Assembly (NCBI GenBank): GCA_036874045.1
Contig: JAZBRI010000009.1
Coordinates: 2,294,001-2,358,000, forward strand
From: Cymodocea nodosa
Lineage: Eukaryota; Streptophyta; Magnoliopsida; Alismatales; Cymodoceaceae
Direction of reading: 5' to 3'
DNA: 64,000 bases
The notes under the pieces are model-generated. The model saw only the letters and a list, made by a program, of their open reading frames with translations. It was not told the DNA's origin and searched no databases. Shown here one piece after another: positions 12,201-24,320 of this stretch (position 1 is its first letter; every line of letters begins with the position of its first letter). The translations under genes were made by a program, and so were the position numbers.

Positions 12201-13151
12201 CTAAGTAAAGCTCAAATAGTCCTCTACTCTGACTTCTTCTATAATTCCAAAATAGCTTTTTGGTGTTTTCAGAATAGATCTAAGTCTTTGTCCATTTACT
12301 TTAAATATATTCTGATTTTTAGGATTTTCAATTTCAATAGCTCCATAAGGATAAACATTTCGAACTATGTAAGGTCCTACCCATCTAGATTTTAATTTTC
12401 CTAGATGGTTATGGAGTCTAGCCATATAAAGATATATTTCTTGTCCTATTTCAAAGCTTTTAGGAATAATTTTTCTATCATGTCAAAATTTAATTTCTTC
12501 TTTTTCTCTTGCAGTATTCGAATAAGCTTCATTTCTAAATTCTTCTAATTCAATTAATTGCATTTTTCTATTTTTAGCAACTTGATTTAAATTAGTGTTC
12601 AGAGTTTTTAATGCCCAATAAGCTTTATGTTCTATTTCAGCAGGTAAATGACAACTTTTTCCATATACTAGCCTAAAAGGTGACATACCTAAGCTCGTTT
12701 TATAAGCAATTCTATAAGCCCAAAGTGCATCTATCAATCTATTAGCCCAATCTGTTCTAATAGGATTTACTACTTTTTCTAAGATTAATTTAATTTGTTT
12801 GTTTGCACTTTCTACTTGTCCACTTGTTTGCAAATGATATGATGTTGCAATTTGATAGTTTACTCCATATTTCTTCATTAAGGCTTCAAAACTTCTATTA
12901 CAGAAATGAGTTCCTCTATCACTAATAATAGCTTTAGGTATTCCAAATTTGGCAAATATATTTGTTCTTATAAATTGTATTACCACTTTGTTGTCATTAG
13001 TTTTTGTAGGAATAACTTCTATCCATTTAGATACATAATCCACCCCCAACAATATGTAATTAAATTGATTAGACATAGGAAATGGACCCATAAAATCTAT
13101 TCCCCACACATCAAACATTTCAACCTCAACAATAGGATTAAGAGGCATCAT
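12201..13151 (-). pseudogene. Integrase core and C-terminal domain, element A
   Basis: The catalytic core shows the three acidic positions expected of a retroelement integrase: Asp in '[11 protein letters not shown]', Asp in '[10 protein letters not shown]' and Glu in '[11 protein letters not shown]'. A stop at 12483 separates the core from a C-terminal block with the GPY/F-type motif 'WVGPYIV' followed by 'FKVNGQRLR', typical of Ty3/gypsy elements. The core, the C-terminal block and the upstream domains all lie in one reading frame, so only a few point changes separate this from a continuous polyprotein. It would insert the element cDNA into host DNA. Confidence 0.93.
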
Positions 13152-13169
13152 ATTCCTCTTTGATATTCT

Positions 13170-13652
13170 TCATATTTGTTGACATCTTAAACAACTTAAG
13201 CAATATTTATGAGCATCTTTGAATAGTGTTGGCCAATAAAACCCACATTGCAGAATTTTTGTAGCAGTTTTCCCTGAACCAAAATGTCCTCCACAAGCTT
13301 GGTCATGACAGAAAGACAATATGCTCGGATATTCAGTTTCTAGAACACACCTCCTTAAAATCAGATCAAGACATTTCTTAAATAAGTATGGGTCTTCCCA
13401 ATAGTAATATTTTACTCTTGAGAAAAACAATTTCTTATCCTGTCTATTCCAATCCTTAGGTGTTAAACCAGTAACTAAGTAATTAACTATGTCTGCATAC
13501 CAAGGCATTGTGTTGATGGTCATTAATTGTTCATTAGGAAAATTATCCTTAATTTCAATATTTGATTTTTCTATTTGTAATCTTGATAAATGATCTGCTA
13601 CTACATTCTCACAACCTTTTTTATCTTTAATTTCTAGATCAAATTCATGCAA
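13170..13652 (-). pseudogene. End of RNase H and integrase zinc-binding domain, element A
   Basis: It begins with the tail of RNase H ('FDLEIKDKKGCENVVADHLS') and ends with the His/Cys-rich domain that opens integrase: 'CHDQACGGHFG' then 'YCLSCLRC'. It is in the same frame as RT (upstream stop at 13665) and the integrase core (stop at 13170). Confidence 0.92.
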
Positions 13653-13664
13653 TAATAATATCCA

Positions 13665-14921
13665 TCAGATAAATCTAGGTTTAGTTTCTTTTTTCTTTAT
13701 TAGATGTTTTAGAGCTGAATGATCCGTGTATACTATTACTTTAGCTCCAATCAGATATGATCTAAACTTTTCTAAGGCAAACACAACAGCTAATAATTCT
13801 TTTTCAGTAGTTGTGTAATTAACTTGAGCATCATTTAAGGTTTTGCTTGCATAATGAATCACTCTAGGAGATTTTTCTATCTTCTGTCCTAACACTGCTC
13901 CTACAGTAAAATCAGAAGCATCACACATTAATTCAAATGGATAGTTCCAATCAGGTGCTTGAATTATAGGAGTTGAAATTAAGCTAGTCTTAAGTTTGAA
14001 AAATGCTTCCTTGCAATTTTTATCAAAGTTAAACGGAACATCTTTTAATAGATTAGTTAAAGGTCTAGCTATCTTGCTAAAGTCTTTAATAAATCTTCTA
14101 TAAAAACCAGCATGTCCTAGAAATGATCTAATATCTTTTACTAATTTAGGTTCTGGTAGATTAGAAATTACTTCTATTTTAGCTTTATCTACTTTCAACC
14201 CTTTCTTAGAAACAATATGCATTAAGACTATTCCTTGTTTAACCATGAAGTGACATTTTTCCCAATTTAAAACCAGATTTTTTTCCACACAGTGTTTTAA
14301 TATTTGGTCTAAATTGCTTAAACAAACTTCATATGAGTTGTCATATACAGTAAAATCATCCATAAATATTTCTAAGAAATCTTTAGTCATTCTAGTAAAT
14401 ATGCCTTGCATACACCTTTGAAAGGTAGCTGGCGCATTGCATAATCCAAATGTCATTCTCTTAAAAGCATAAGTTCCATTAGGACAGGTGAAAGTTGTTT
14501 TCTCTTGATCCTCTAATGCTACTGGAATTTGATTATACCATGAATACCTATCTAGGAAACAAAAATATTTTTGCCCTACTAATCTTTCCAGCATTTGATC
14601 CATAAAAGGTAAGGGAAAATGATCTTTCCTAGTCACAACATTCAGCTTTCTATAGTCTATACATACTCTCCAACCTAATTGAATTCTAGTAGGTATCAAG
14701 TTTTGACTTTTATTCCTAATAACTGTTAATCCTGATTTCTTGGGAACTACATGGATTGGACTAACCCACGAGCTATCAGAAATCGGATAAATTATATCAT
14801 TATCTAACCATTTAACTATTTCCTTCCTGACAACTTCTTTAAGGTTTAGATTTAATCTCCTCTCAGGAATTCTAACAGGTTTAGCATTCTCTTTTAAATA
14901 TATGTGGTGATAGCATAAAGT
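13665..14921 (-). pseudogene. Reverse transcriptase and RNase H, element A (Athila-like)
   Basis: The open stretch between stops at 14922 and 13665 carries the whole RT palm and most of RNase H. Visible motifs are '[20 protein letters not shown]', '[20 protein letters not shown]', the catalytic box FMDDFTVY, '[12 protein letters not shown]', and the RNase H blocks '[14 protein letters not shown]', '[13 protein letters not shown]' and 'TDHSALKHL'. FMDD rather than YVDD, and the '[11 protein letters not shown]' segment, are typical of the Athila branch of Ty3/gypsy. A changed residue in '[11 protein letters not shown]' (usually DGYSGY) suggests decay. Confidence 0.95.
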
Positions 14922-15299
14922 TTAACTTAACCCTTTTATATCAGTCATAGTCCATCCTATTGCTTCTTTATAACTTTTTACTACATCTTTTAATTTAACT
15001 ATTTGATCCTCTTTTAAATCTAAAGCAATAATAATTGGATAGGTTCGTTTATCTTCTAGAAATATATAGGTTAATTCGGGAGGTAAAGGTTTTAATTCTA
15101 AATGCTGCCCATCAGAAGCTAGAGCTCCTAATTGAACATCATCATCTTTTAAATGAATTTCTTCCAGATCTCCTTCTATATTTATGCTTTTACTTTCTTT
15201 TAAAATTTCAAAATTGATTTGCCTATTTAATTCTTCTTGAATCACATCATCTAACATATCTCCTTCATACTCTAAAAAGTCTATGGTATGTAAGGACAT
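14922..15299 (-). pseudogene. Linker between protease and RT, element A
   Basis: This acidic stretch ends with 'LKPLPPELTYIFLEDKRTYP' and 'EAIGWTMTDIKGLS', the conserved lead-in to the RT domain of Athila-like polyproteins. A stop at 14922 and one at 15339 bracket it. It stays in frame with protease and RT. Confidence 0.85.
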
Positions 15300-15338
15300 T
15301 TCTAACTCTTCAAACCTTTCTGATTTGAAAATATTTAA

Positions 15339-15872
15339 TTAAGTATCCTCATTATCATATGCTAACTTCATTACTCCAGTCTTACAATTTATAACAGCCC
15401 CTGATGTTGCTAAAAATGGTCTTCCCAAAATTAAAGATGTATCACTATTTTTATGCTTAATTTGTTGGGAATCCAAAATTACAATATCAATAGGATATAT
15501 AAAGTTTTTGATTTTAATTAAGACATCCTCTATTTTTCCTCTAGGGTATCTTATACTTCTATCAGCTAATTGAATAACCGTACTAGTAGGAGTTAAGCCT
15601 TCTAATCCTAAGGATGCAAATATATCACTTGGTATAACATTTATACCTGCACCTAAGTCTATTAAGGTTCTTTCTAGAATGGTATTTCCTATGGTGCATG
15701 ATATAACAGGGATTCCAGGATCAGATAACTTTTTAGGAATTTGTGGCATAAATAGGGAACTACTTTGCTCAGCAAAAAAGACATTTCTAAGAACTTTTCC
15801 CTCTCTTTTCTTAGTACACCAATCCTTAAGAAATTTAGCACAATGTGGCATTTTCTGCAATAAATCTAACAA
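15339..15872 (-). pseudogene. Aspartic protease region, element A
   Basis: The retropepsin-like domain has the catalytic triplet region 'TLIDLGAGINVIPS' (the usual form here is DLGAS), the flap-like 'LADRSIRYPRGKIEDVLIKI' and the 'ILGRPFLATSGAVI' block. These match Athila proteases, which cleave the Gag-Pol polyprotein. The frame is the same as RT and integrase but differs from the gag remnant at 16073-16870. Confidence 0.92.
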
Positions 15873-16072
15873 AGGAATGTTAACTTGTACTTTTTCAAAA
15901 ATTTCTCTGATTTTTTCTTATTTTTCAGGTATTGTTTGTTGTAATCTTTCAGGATAGGGTGCTAAAGATTTTGATTTCAAAGACTCTTTTTCTTTCAGTT
16001 GATTTGTTTGATCATTTTTAGCTTCATTTGCAGATTCAGATTGTTCTTTAGTGATTTCTAGATTTTCAGCTA

Positions 16073-16870
16073 TTACATTTTCATTATCATTTTGATTTTA
16101 CTCTTATCCACCTTCATATCATTTTCATTTTGAGTTCTTGGTGGTATATCAGTTCCAGATCTTAATGTTACACATACATCTTCCAAATTTTTGTTATTCT
16201 CATGATGTTTTTGCATATCATTTTCATGATTATGATCTTCAATTGTTTTTAGTTTTAAAGTGCATTCTTTAAATTCTCTTGCATTAGTATTTTCTATTTG
16301 CTGTATATTTTGCAAATTATGTAGGTTTATAACATTATAATTTTCATTGTCCTGTTGCATAACTTGTATTTTCATTGTATATTCGTCTAATGCTTTTAAT
16401 TTTGTTTCCAGATCATCTAATTTCATTGCATTCAATTTTTGATCAATTTTCATTATGGTTTTTTCAGTTTCGTAAATTATATCCTTTTTAGGTTCTGAAT
16501 ATGCTTCCTTATAATTTAATTGGTTGACTTCTTGTTGTTGACACATAAAGTATTCCAGTTTGTCCAGATTTTGCTCTATACTATGCTCCAGTCTGTCATA
16601 CCTATCCCAAACTTCAGTGTCTCTCAACATATTACACATTCTATACTGACCATCAGTTGGGTAAACTATAGGATTCTCATACTTGGCTCTATTATATTGA
16701 GGATAATTCATTTGTTGTTCATGGGATCTAACCATCTGTAAACGTCTCAATTTCAAACAGTCAGAAATGTCATGTCCTTCAGAATTGTAGAATTCACATA
16801 TGCTAATTACAGGTTTCAAAAATCTTTGAGCATAAGCATATGCCATATTCTCAATTACAGAAGAAAACAC
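16073..16870 (-). pseudogene. Gag C-terminal remnant with degenerate zinc knuckle, element A
   Basis: Lying right after the primer site, it has a knuckle-like CEFYNSEGHDISDC in which the second Cys is Tyr. Coiled-coil-like sequence follows, then 'VTLRSGTDIPP', a block close to the gag-protease junction of Athila elements. Only about 80 bases separate it from the primer site, so the capsid part is missing here. A capsid-type gag sits instead at 7136-8479. Confidence 0.75.
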
Positions 16871-16950
16871 ACAACTCTGGCTATTAAAACAAAACAGCTC
16901 TAACAGTTGCTTAAATTAATTCAATTCAATTCAATTCAGTTCAATTCAAT

Positions 16951-16968
16951 TCCCTGGCAACGGCGTCA
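16951..16968 (-). other. Primer-binding site of element A (tRNA-Asp type)
   Basis: The plus strand reads tccctggcaacggcgtca. It matches the 3' end of plant tRNA-Asp with two C-to-T changes, and lies seven bases from the 5' LTR end. This fixes the element in minus orientation. Confidence 0.85.
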
Positions 16969-16975
16969 TAAAACT

Positions 16976-19009
16976 TGTTTGCGTTTTCCCAGCACTACAC
17001 TAGAAAAACTTGGATTTGTTACTTCTATTTTTACTTAGTTAATTTATCTTTATGTCTATTCTCTCTTTTAGAAGTAAACAAACAACCTTGAATACAATTT
17101 AGATATTAATTCTAATTTGTACTTTAACTGCAAGTGCACAGTGTCTATTGTATCAGTGTGCAAGTACAGGTCGATCCCACAAGGAATTGCTGAAGAACTT
17201 GAGAATTGTTCGTTTGTTAACAATCAAATTTATATATTCAATAAGCTCTCCATTGACTTACAGTTAACTCAATGGACTTAGTTCGTTGAGTTATGGCTAA
17301 CTCAACGAACTAACCTCGTGGACTTAAGTTAACTCCACGAGTCTGTCTTTTCTTTTTAATACTGCTATTTACAGAGGAATTTAGTCAACCATTGGGTGAT
17401 TCCACAGATTGTAAATAACATCAATTAAGCTCTTTAATGTTAGTTAACATTAGATTTATCATTAAGCAATACTAACATTCAGATAATTCAAACAGTAACC
17501 ATTAAAATCTTTAAGTCTTTTGAATGAACAGATTTCAGTAAACTGTAAAACTAAAATAAACATAAAACAATCACAACACTAACAAAGATAACATTAATCA
17601 CGATACAACACAAACAATACAACATACAAACATAGATAAATTGTTTTTGGTATTTTTGTTTTAATATGAACATGGAAATGGGCGAAAGGTGAAATGTAAA
17701 GTAATCTCACTTGATAGAAAATACTTCTGACACTACTTGCAACGCGATTACACCATTGAAAATTAAACCACTTACAATCATGTCTCCTCTCCCTATAGAA
17801 TTGTGAGTCCAGAATTGCAAGATGATCTCCTCTTCAGCATATAGGCATCAACCTGAAGCCAAGGCTAAAAGCTTTACAATCTCTTGAAATATGAGTCGGC
17901 GCTTGGTGAAAATGGCTTCCCTTCCCGCGACGCGATCACTCCTCACAGTAGTTGTCAGGCACTATGTTTGGCTTGGAATCGACCCGACATCAGGCAAGTA
18001 TCCTCATAGACCTCCGATGGTTGGTGATGATGATGGTTGGTGTGGAACTTCAGAGAATTGCGACGTCGATCCTCCTCTGCACACACTGTCCGTCCATCGA
18101 TCACACACGCACCTTCTTTTTTCTTCTTTTCTTTTATATTTCTTCGGGAGTAACTACTTCTACTTGAATGGTCAGTTGGATTTTCTTCATTCATATCAAC
18201 GGCGATGCTTTCTTCTCCTGTGCAATACGTGCAAAAGTGGTTTTTTTCTCTTCCAACTGTTTGTTCCTGCAACTGCTACAGTGGCATATTAGAAAATATA
18301 AAGAAATAAGCTGCTAACATAACGCGTTACCTTAGTGTATATTCATGTAACTCAACACGTACAGTTATGCTAACTTAACGAGTTAAACATATGCATCTCA
18401 CGTGATATACTAAAGCATTTAAATTCAACACGTGCATAAATTTAACTATCCGATGCTCAAGTGCATTTCAGATAGTTACAAATAACTCACCGATATATAA
18501 CTTAAGTAAATCTACCAGATCTCGACACGTGTCAGCAGCAGTTTAATCATAAAATAACATTTCGGAGAGTTACAGGTCTAACTATCTGATGCTCAGATGC
18601 ATTTCGGATAGTTACAGCTAACTCACCGAAAATCCACTTAAGTCATGCATTATGGTTTCGACACGTGTACTTCAGGAAATAATAAAATATTCTCTCAAAA
18701 CATAACTGTTCGGCAATTTAAACATAACTATTCGATACATGTTCGATCTGTTAAACATAACTGTCTGAATATGTTCGGTATGTTAAACATAATTATCCGA
18801 AATATCAAAAAATTCACAACCTACAACTTACCGACAGTTTAGAAATGTACTAAATTAACATTAATTCCCCCAAATTAAGTAGATTCTTCGATTAAAGCAT
18901 ATAACAGTGCAATTATAACATAATGGCTTAATTCTTATATGATAAGCTAAATATTATGCAATTAACCATCATTTAACCGTTAATAATATGCACTTTTTCA
19001 TTCTAAACA
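16976..19009 (-). repeat. 5' LTR of element A (2034 bp)
   Basis: Near-identical to 1931-4048 apart from small indels and scattered substitutions. It begins TGTTTGCG and ends TCTAAACA, and is followed by AAACC, the second copy of the duplication. The open frame at 17891-18292 is the counterpart of 2859-3272 and is treated as LTR sequence. Confidence 0.93.
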
Positions 19010-20610
19010 AAACCTTAATGCATGGCTTAAGTGAATGTTCAGTAAGTTATCTGTTAACTATCTGAAATGCATCTAGGCATCGGATAGTTAGATTTGTAAG
19101 TATCTAAAATATCTTTTTATTATAAAACTGCTTAAGGACATGTATCATGATCTGGAAGCTTGACTTAAGTTATCTTTTGGAAGGTTATTTGTTAACTATC
19201 TGAAATGCATATAAGCTTCAGATACTTATAGTTGTAACTATCTGAAACATCTAAACTTGTTATTTCTTTATTGCATGTGTTTTATAGTTAAATCAACAAA
19301 GTAAGTCCGTTGAGTTATCTATAACTCCACAGACCATTTATTTTCTAATATGCCACTATAGCGGTTATAGAAACAGGACATTCGAAGGAAAACCACGATT
19401 GCACGTATCACGTAGGAATTCACTCGTGGAATGAAGAAGAAATCACATTGTTGATATGAATGAAGGAAATCCAACTGATCATTTAAGCAAGAGCAGTTAC
19501 TACTATAAGAAATATAAAAGACGAAGAAAAAGTGTTTGCAAAAGGTGTGATGGAGAACCGTGCTAACTGTAGGAAACGTCAGAAGTTCCTTGAAGCTCTA
19601 CACCACCACCATAATCACCAACCATCGGAGGTCTGTGAGGATACTTTCCTGATGTCAGGTCGATTCCAAGCCAAACACAGTGCTTGACAACCACTATGAG
19701 GAGTGATCGTGTCGCGAGAAGGGAAGCCATTTTCACCAAGCACCAACTCATATCTCAGGAGATTGTAAAGCTTCTAGCCTTGGTTTCGGGTTGATGCAAG
19801 TACGCTAAAGAGGAGATCATCTTGCAATTTTGGGCTCGTGATTCTAAGTGATTAAGTTTTCAATGGTGTAATTGCGTCGCATGTAGTGACAGAAGTTTTT
19901 ACTATCGATAGAGATTTTTACATTTTACCTTTCGTTCATCTTCAGGAACATATCAAAACAAAAATACCAAAAACAACTTATCTATGTTTACATTTAGTAT
20001 TTAAGTGTTGTATTGTTTGTTTTGTATCATGATTAATGTTATCATTGTCAATATTGTGAATATTTTATATTTGTTTGATTCAGAAAATAGATAATAGTTT
20101 TACAATTTACTGAAATTGTTTTGTTCTAAATACTTAATGATTTTAATGGTTACTATTTGAAATATCTGAATGTTAATGTTGCTTAATGATAAATCTAATC
20201 TTAACTAGCATTAAAGAACTTAATTGATGTTATTTACAATCTGTGGAACCGCCCAATGGTTGGCCGAATTCCTTTATAATTAAAAGTATTTAACTGGATA
20301 GATAGACTCGTGTAGTTAACTTAAGTCCATGAGGTTAGTCCGTTGAGTTAACCATAACTCCATGAATTAGGTCTGTTGTGTTAACTGTAACTCAACGGAG
20401 TGCTTTACTGAACACATAAACTCCAATATAAAAATCGAAATAGTACGCAATTCTTACTCAACTCTTTGTGGGATCAACTTGTACTTGTACACAAATACAA
20501 TATACACTGTGCACTTGTAGTTAAAATACAAATTGGAATTAATATCTAATTTATATGAAAAGTTGTTAGTTTACTTCTAAAAGTAATTATTGATATAAGC
20601 ATAAAGACAA
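19010..20610 (+). repeat. Right piece of older, opposite-oriented gypsy LTR (H)
   Basis: It is the reverse complement of the element A LTR, diverged more than the two A LTRs are from each other. It starts exactly at the AAACC duplication. The minus-strand frame at 19563-19751 (starting MSWCLVKMASLL) is the LTR frame seen in A, read on the opposite strand. Homology fades near 20610, where copia gag sequence begins, so the far end of this LTR is truncated. No gene is seen. Confidence 0.85.
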
Positions 20611-20639
20611 AGTAAACAAGTTTAAGATCTAATCTTTCA

Positions 20640-21200
20640 CAATCAATACAGGTCTTGTATAGATGTAGACTTTTGCTTCCATTTAGTTGTCAAGCTCCTT
20701 AAGATCTTTTGTACCTGCTCATGGTTAGAAAATTTCCTTCCAAAGCCTCTTAACTCATTTACAATACTTGTAAACCTTGAAAACATATCAGTAATATTTT
20801 CATTTTCAATCATTTTGAATAATTCATACTTCCTCAATAAAATACTAATTTTAGTGTCTTTAACTTGGTTGGTTCCTTCATAAGTAATTTGAAGGATTTT
20901 TCAAGTCTCATAGGAAGACTTACAAGCAGAAATTTTATTATATTGTTCACCAATAAGTGCATGGTAAATTGAGTTTAAGCTACGAGCATCCATTTGGATG
21001 ATTCTTTCATCTTGCTCAGTCCAATCATTTTTATGACTAGTTGGGAGTGGTGCACCATGTACAACCATTCTCTAAAGTTTTACATATGTGCTCTTGAGAA
21101 AATGCTCCATTCGATTTTTCCAATAGCTATAATTGCTATCATTAAAAAGAGGAGGTTGATGGATGTTCTAACCCTCTACTAAATGGAAAGTCAGGATCTC
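20640..21200 (-). pseudogene. Copia gag fragment (element C2)
   Basis: Read from about 21180 downward, one frame gives 'PPLFNDSNYSYWKNRMEHFL', 'QMDARSLNSIYHAL' and, after two stops, 'RKYELFKMIENENITDMFSR' and 'LRSLTTKWKQK'. This is the UBN2-type gag of plant copia elements. It is similar to the gag of C3 (32560-33552) and lies just inside a tRNA-Met-like primer site. The 3' part is cut off at about 20640. Confidence 0.85.
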
Positions 21201-21232
21201 AAATAGTTAGATCTATTTAATGAGATCAACCT

Positions 21233-21246
21233 TACTCTAATGCCAA
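21233..21246 (-). other. Degenerate primer site of C2 (tRNA-Met type)
   Basis: The minus strand reads ATTGGCATTAGAGT, close to the usual copia primer site TGGTATCAGAGC. It is directly followed by an LTR starting TGTTAGGATC at 21248. Confidence 0.6.
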
Positions 21247-22269
21247 TTGTTAGGATCAAATGGCTTACTAGAGAGGGGATGAATGGTAATTTTAAGAATT
21301 TTAAACTATATTATTGCTAAATGATTTTTAATTGTTTGAAGCTTAACTAAATAAACAATAAACCAATGAGTTAAACTACAATAATGCAAAGAAACTTCAC
21401 AATTAAAGCACACAAAGAATTTTAGGTGGTTCAACCTTAAGGTACACCTTGGGCTTTACTATCAACTTTTACTTACACGCTTGCTTTCAGGTTGAAGCAA
21501 GAACCAACCACAATTTTAAGCTTTTTGGTCGTAGCTCTAACTAACCTTTCAGAGAAGTTTTCTAATCGAAACTTCAACAAACTAACAATCTTTTCTTCTA
21601 TCCGAGATTTAGGTGTAAAGAGCTTTTTCACATGTATTAACTTGAGAGATTCTTGCACTTTGACTAGATGTGTCTATATGAATTCTGATTTTTCTTAATA
21701 GCTCTCACTATATGTATATTGATCTCTATCTATTTATAGAATGATCTAGTTATATTTATATCTATGACTCCAACGATCATATTATCTGTCAATGATATTA
21801 TTTTAGTGTACTTTGATTTTGACAGTCTTGTAAATAGAAAGTTACTGTTTGATATACTGTTGAATACTTTTCTCCTAATCTTCTTCCAAGTCGTTAAGTT
21901 ATTTCTAACTTAACGAGTTGTTTTTTCTTGTCTTCTACAAATACACATTGAGTTATGCTAACTCAATGAGTTCTATCACATGAATTTCCTTACTATGCAC
22001 GTAATGCCAATCCTTCATTATTTTCTCTTAGGTTGTTAAGTTGTTGCTAACTTAAGGAGTTGCTTTTCCCCTTTACTTGTTAACTTAACGAGTTATTCTT
22101 CCTTTTACTCGTTAATTTAATGAGTTCTACACATGAGTTTTTGCTAACTTAACGAGTTATTCTTCCTTTTACTCGTTAATTTAATGAGTTCTACACATGA
22201 GTTTTTGCTAACTTAACGAGTTCAACATATGACTTCTATTTGGCTTTTTTAAGAATACATTGAGTTGTG

Positions 22270-23514
22270 TGTAGGATCGTAGTATCATAAGAGGAGGGAT
22301 GAATTATGTCTTTAGCAATTAAAAATTACTAATAGATAAAACAAGAGCACAAAACACTTACAAATGAAATTCTAATCTTTATTGACTTAAAGAAAGAATT
22401 TACATTTACTTTTCAACACAATTCTCTACTTGTTAGATACAATAAAGTCTGAGATACAATTCAAAGAGAAAATAAAATCCTTATTCTAAACTGTTTGAAT
22501 TGTATAACACAACTTGATCTTTATGCATATAGCTCTTTTTCCTTCCTTTTGCTTAGTTTTTGTATCTCTTCTTCTTCAGTTGTTGAATCACTTAGACTTC
22601 TTACGTTGCAGCTTCTTTTCTAAAATTGCTTGGAATTTGAACTTCTTCTAATGTTGGAGAATTATTCTAGATTTGAATATTTTGAATTGAATACTTCGAC
22701 TTGGTATTTAGAATTGGGATTGAATATACAGACTTGGTATTTAGGATTGGGATAATCATAGTGTAACTCGTATCCTCTATTTATAGTAGTCAAACTATGA
22801 CTTCACGTTCAGCATGTTTATCCACTTAATCCATAATCTCATGTACTAATTCAAATTTAAATTATCCACAATCTCCATTTTTTTGAATTTCCATTATGTC
22901 CACTTCTTATTTTGAATTTCCACTATCTCCACTATCATTTTGAATTTCCACGATTTCATATCGTAGATCCACCAAAACTTCTTCTTCTTGGAGATTTGTA
23001 GAATATCTTTTAAGTCACTACTTTAGTTGAATATTTATCTTTTAAGTCTTGTAAAAACTTGAACATTTATCTGTAACTCTTCGAGCTCTTGCACCTAGAA
23101 AACATGTAATTAAAACAAAAAAACTTATTTGTTCATTAGTCACTTTATAAAACTCAAATAGTTATTCATCCATGCGTATAAAAACTCAAACAGTTATTTA
23201 ACTATTCGATTGTCATTATCGAACGTACATAGAAAACACATGAAAACTTAAAACATTAAAAATACATGTGCAGATAACTTAACTAAATGAGTTTTTAACA
23301 TAACTCTTCAATTAACTCAAAATGTTAACTATCTAACACTATAACTATCCTAAAAACTGTTAACTATCCAAAAACCTTCAATTGTCTGAAATTTAAATGA
23401 AACTTTTCGATAATCTTTTTAACATCTAATTATATGTAACTATATACGTAGACTTATTTAGACTTATTTATAAAATGTAGTAAAATATTCATCATCAAAA
23501 CAAAATTCTTAACA
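22270..23514 (-). repeat. Solo Sirevirus-like LTR with perfect target duplication
   Basis: It starts TGTAGGATCG and ends TTCTTAACA, with TTGTG on both sides (22265-22269 and 23515-23519). There is no internal domain, so it is a solo LTR left by LTR-LTR recombination. It belongs to the same broad family as the LTRs of C2, C3 and C4. Confidence 0.85.
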
Positions 23515-23959
23515 TTGTGCCTTCTGTATTTACAAGTTGAGTTATGCTAACTTAATGAGTTCTTTAGCCTTTAAGCCTGTAACTTAACAAATTGTTATTT
23601 TTGTTAGTCACGTGAGTCTTTAAGTTAGACACATGACATCTTTTAAGTGTTGGTTGTATAAGTTGAAACCTTTTGAAACTTTTCCAATTTTTGGATAGTT
23701 TCATCCTAACTCTTCAAAACATTATTTCAAAGCTTTCAATTTTTGTCTTTGAAACTTTCTAAAACTGACTAACTTTTGGATAATTTCTCTTAGAATGTTC
23801 TGAAGCTCTCCTTCTAGCTTGCAACTACTCTCTTGTAGCTTCTAGATAGTTTCATCTTGAAACTTTCCAAAATGCTTATAAAATCAGTAACTGCCTTTAC
23901 TATCTTTCCAAAATGCAATTTAAGTCCTCACATGGATTCTTACATTATCAAAATCTAGA

Positions 23960-24320
23960 TGTCCTTTCACATTTAGTTAATAGTTAAGTCAATGGAGTAA
24001 GTCTGTTGAGTTACACTAACTCCACGAATCAATTATTTTCTAATATTCAATAGTGAGTAGTTGTAGGAAATGTGTAAGGAAACTACGTTACACGAACCAC
24101 ACTATGATCTCAATTGTAGAATGAAGAAGTAATTACCATTGTTGATATGAATAAAGGAAATCCAACTAATGATTTAGGTGGAATTAATTATTACAAGAAA
24201 GAAATATAAAAGGAAAGAAGAAAAAATGAAGAGAGAGGGGGAGAATCACGCTTACTACAAAAAGTGTCGAATGTTGTTTGAGCTCCCACCATTACCACCA
24301 TTTTCACCTGCAAAATACGT
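23960..24320 (+). repeat. Gypsy (element A family) LTR segment inside a copia LTR
   Basis: The order 'agttaagtcaatggagtaag', 'ttctaatatt', 'gttgatatgaat', 'ggaaatccaact' and 'agaaatataaaagg' parallels 19275-19550 of LTR H. The flanks on both sides are Sirevirus-like LTR sequence (compare 'cattagtcactttataaaac' at 24350 with 23134). So a piece of gypsy LTR lies within a copia LTR. Confidence 0.65.

Larger units (their letters stand above)
1931..19009 (-). mobile_element. Element A: Athila-like Ty3/gypsy LTR retrotransposon, about 17 kb, chimeric
   Basis: A complete-ended element in minus orientation. It is flanked by a perfect 5-bp duplication AAACC (1926-1930 and 19010-19014). The LTRs are 1931-4048 (3') and 16976-19009 (5') and are closely similar, with scattered substitutions and small indels. 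The primer site (16951-16968) fits the 3' end of tRNA-Asp with two changes, and a G-rich purine tract lies at 4049-4060. In element order it carries: a zinc-knuckle gag remnant, protease, RT, RNase H, integrase, ORF-X, a second gag-like frame, an F-box-like frame, and 3' non-coding DNA. The order protease-RT-RNase H-integrase is diagnostic of Ty3/gypsy, and the protein motifs match the Athila group. Nonsense codons and a frameshift make it non-autonomous. An ORF-X, a displaced gag and an F-box frame inside one LTR pair are unusual. Confidence 0.93.
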
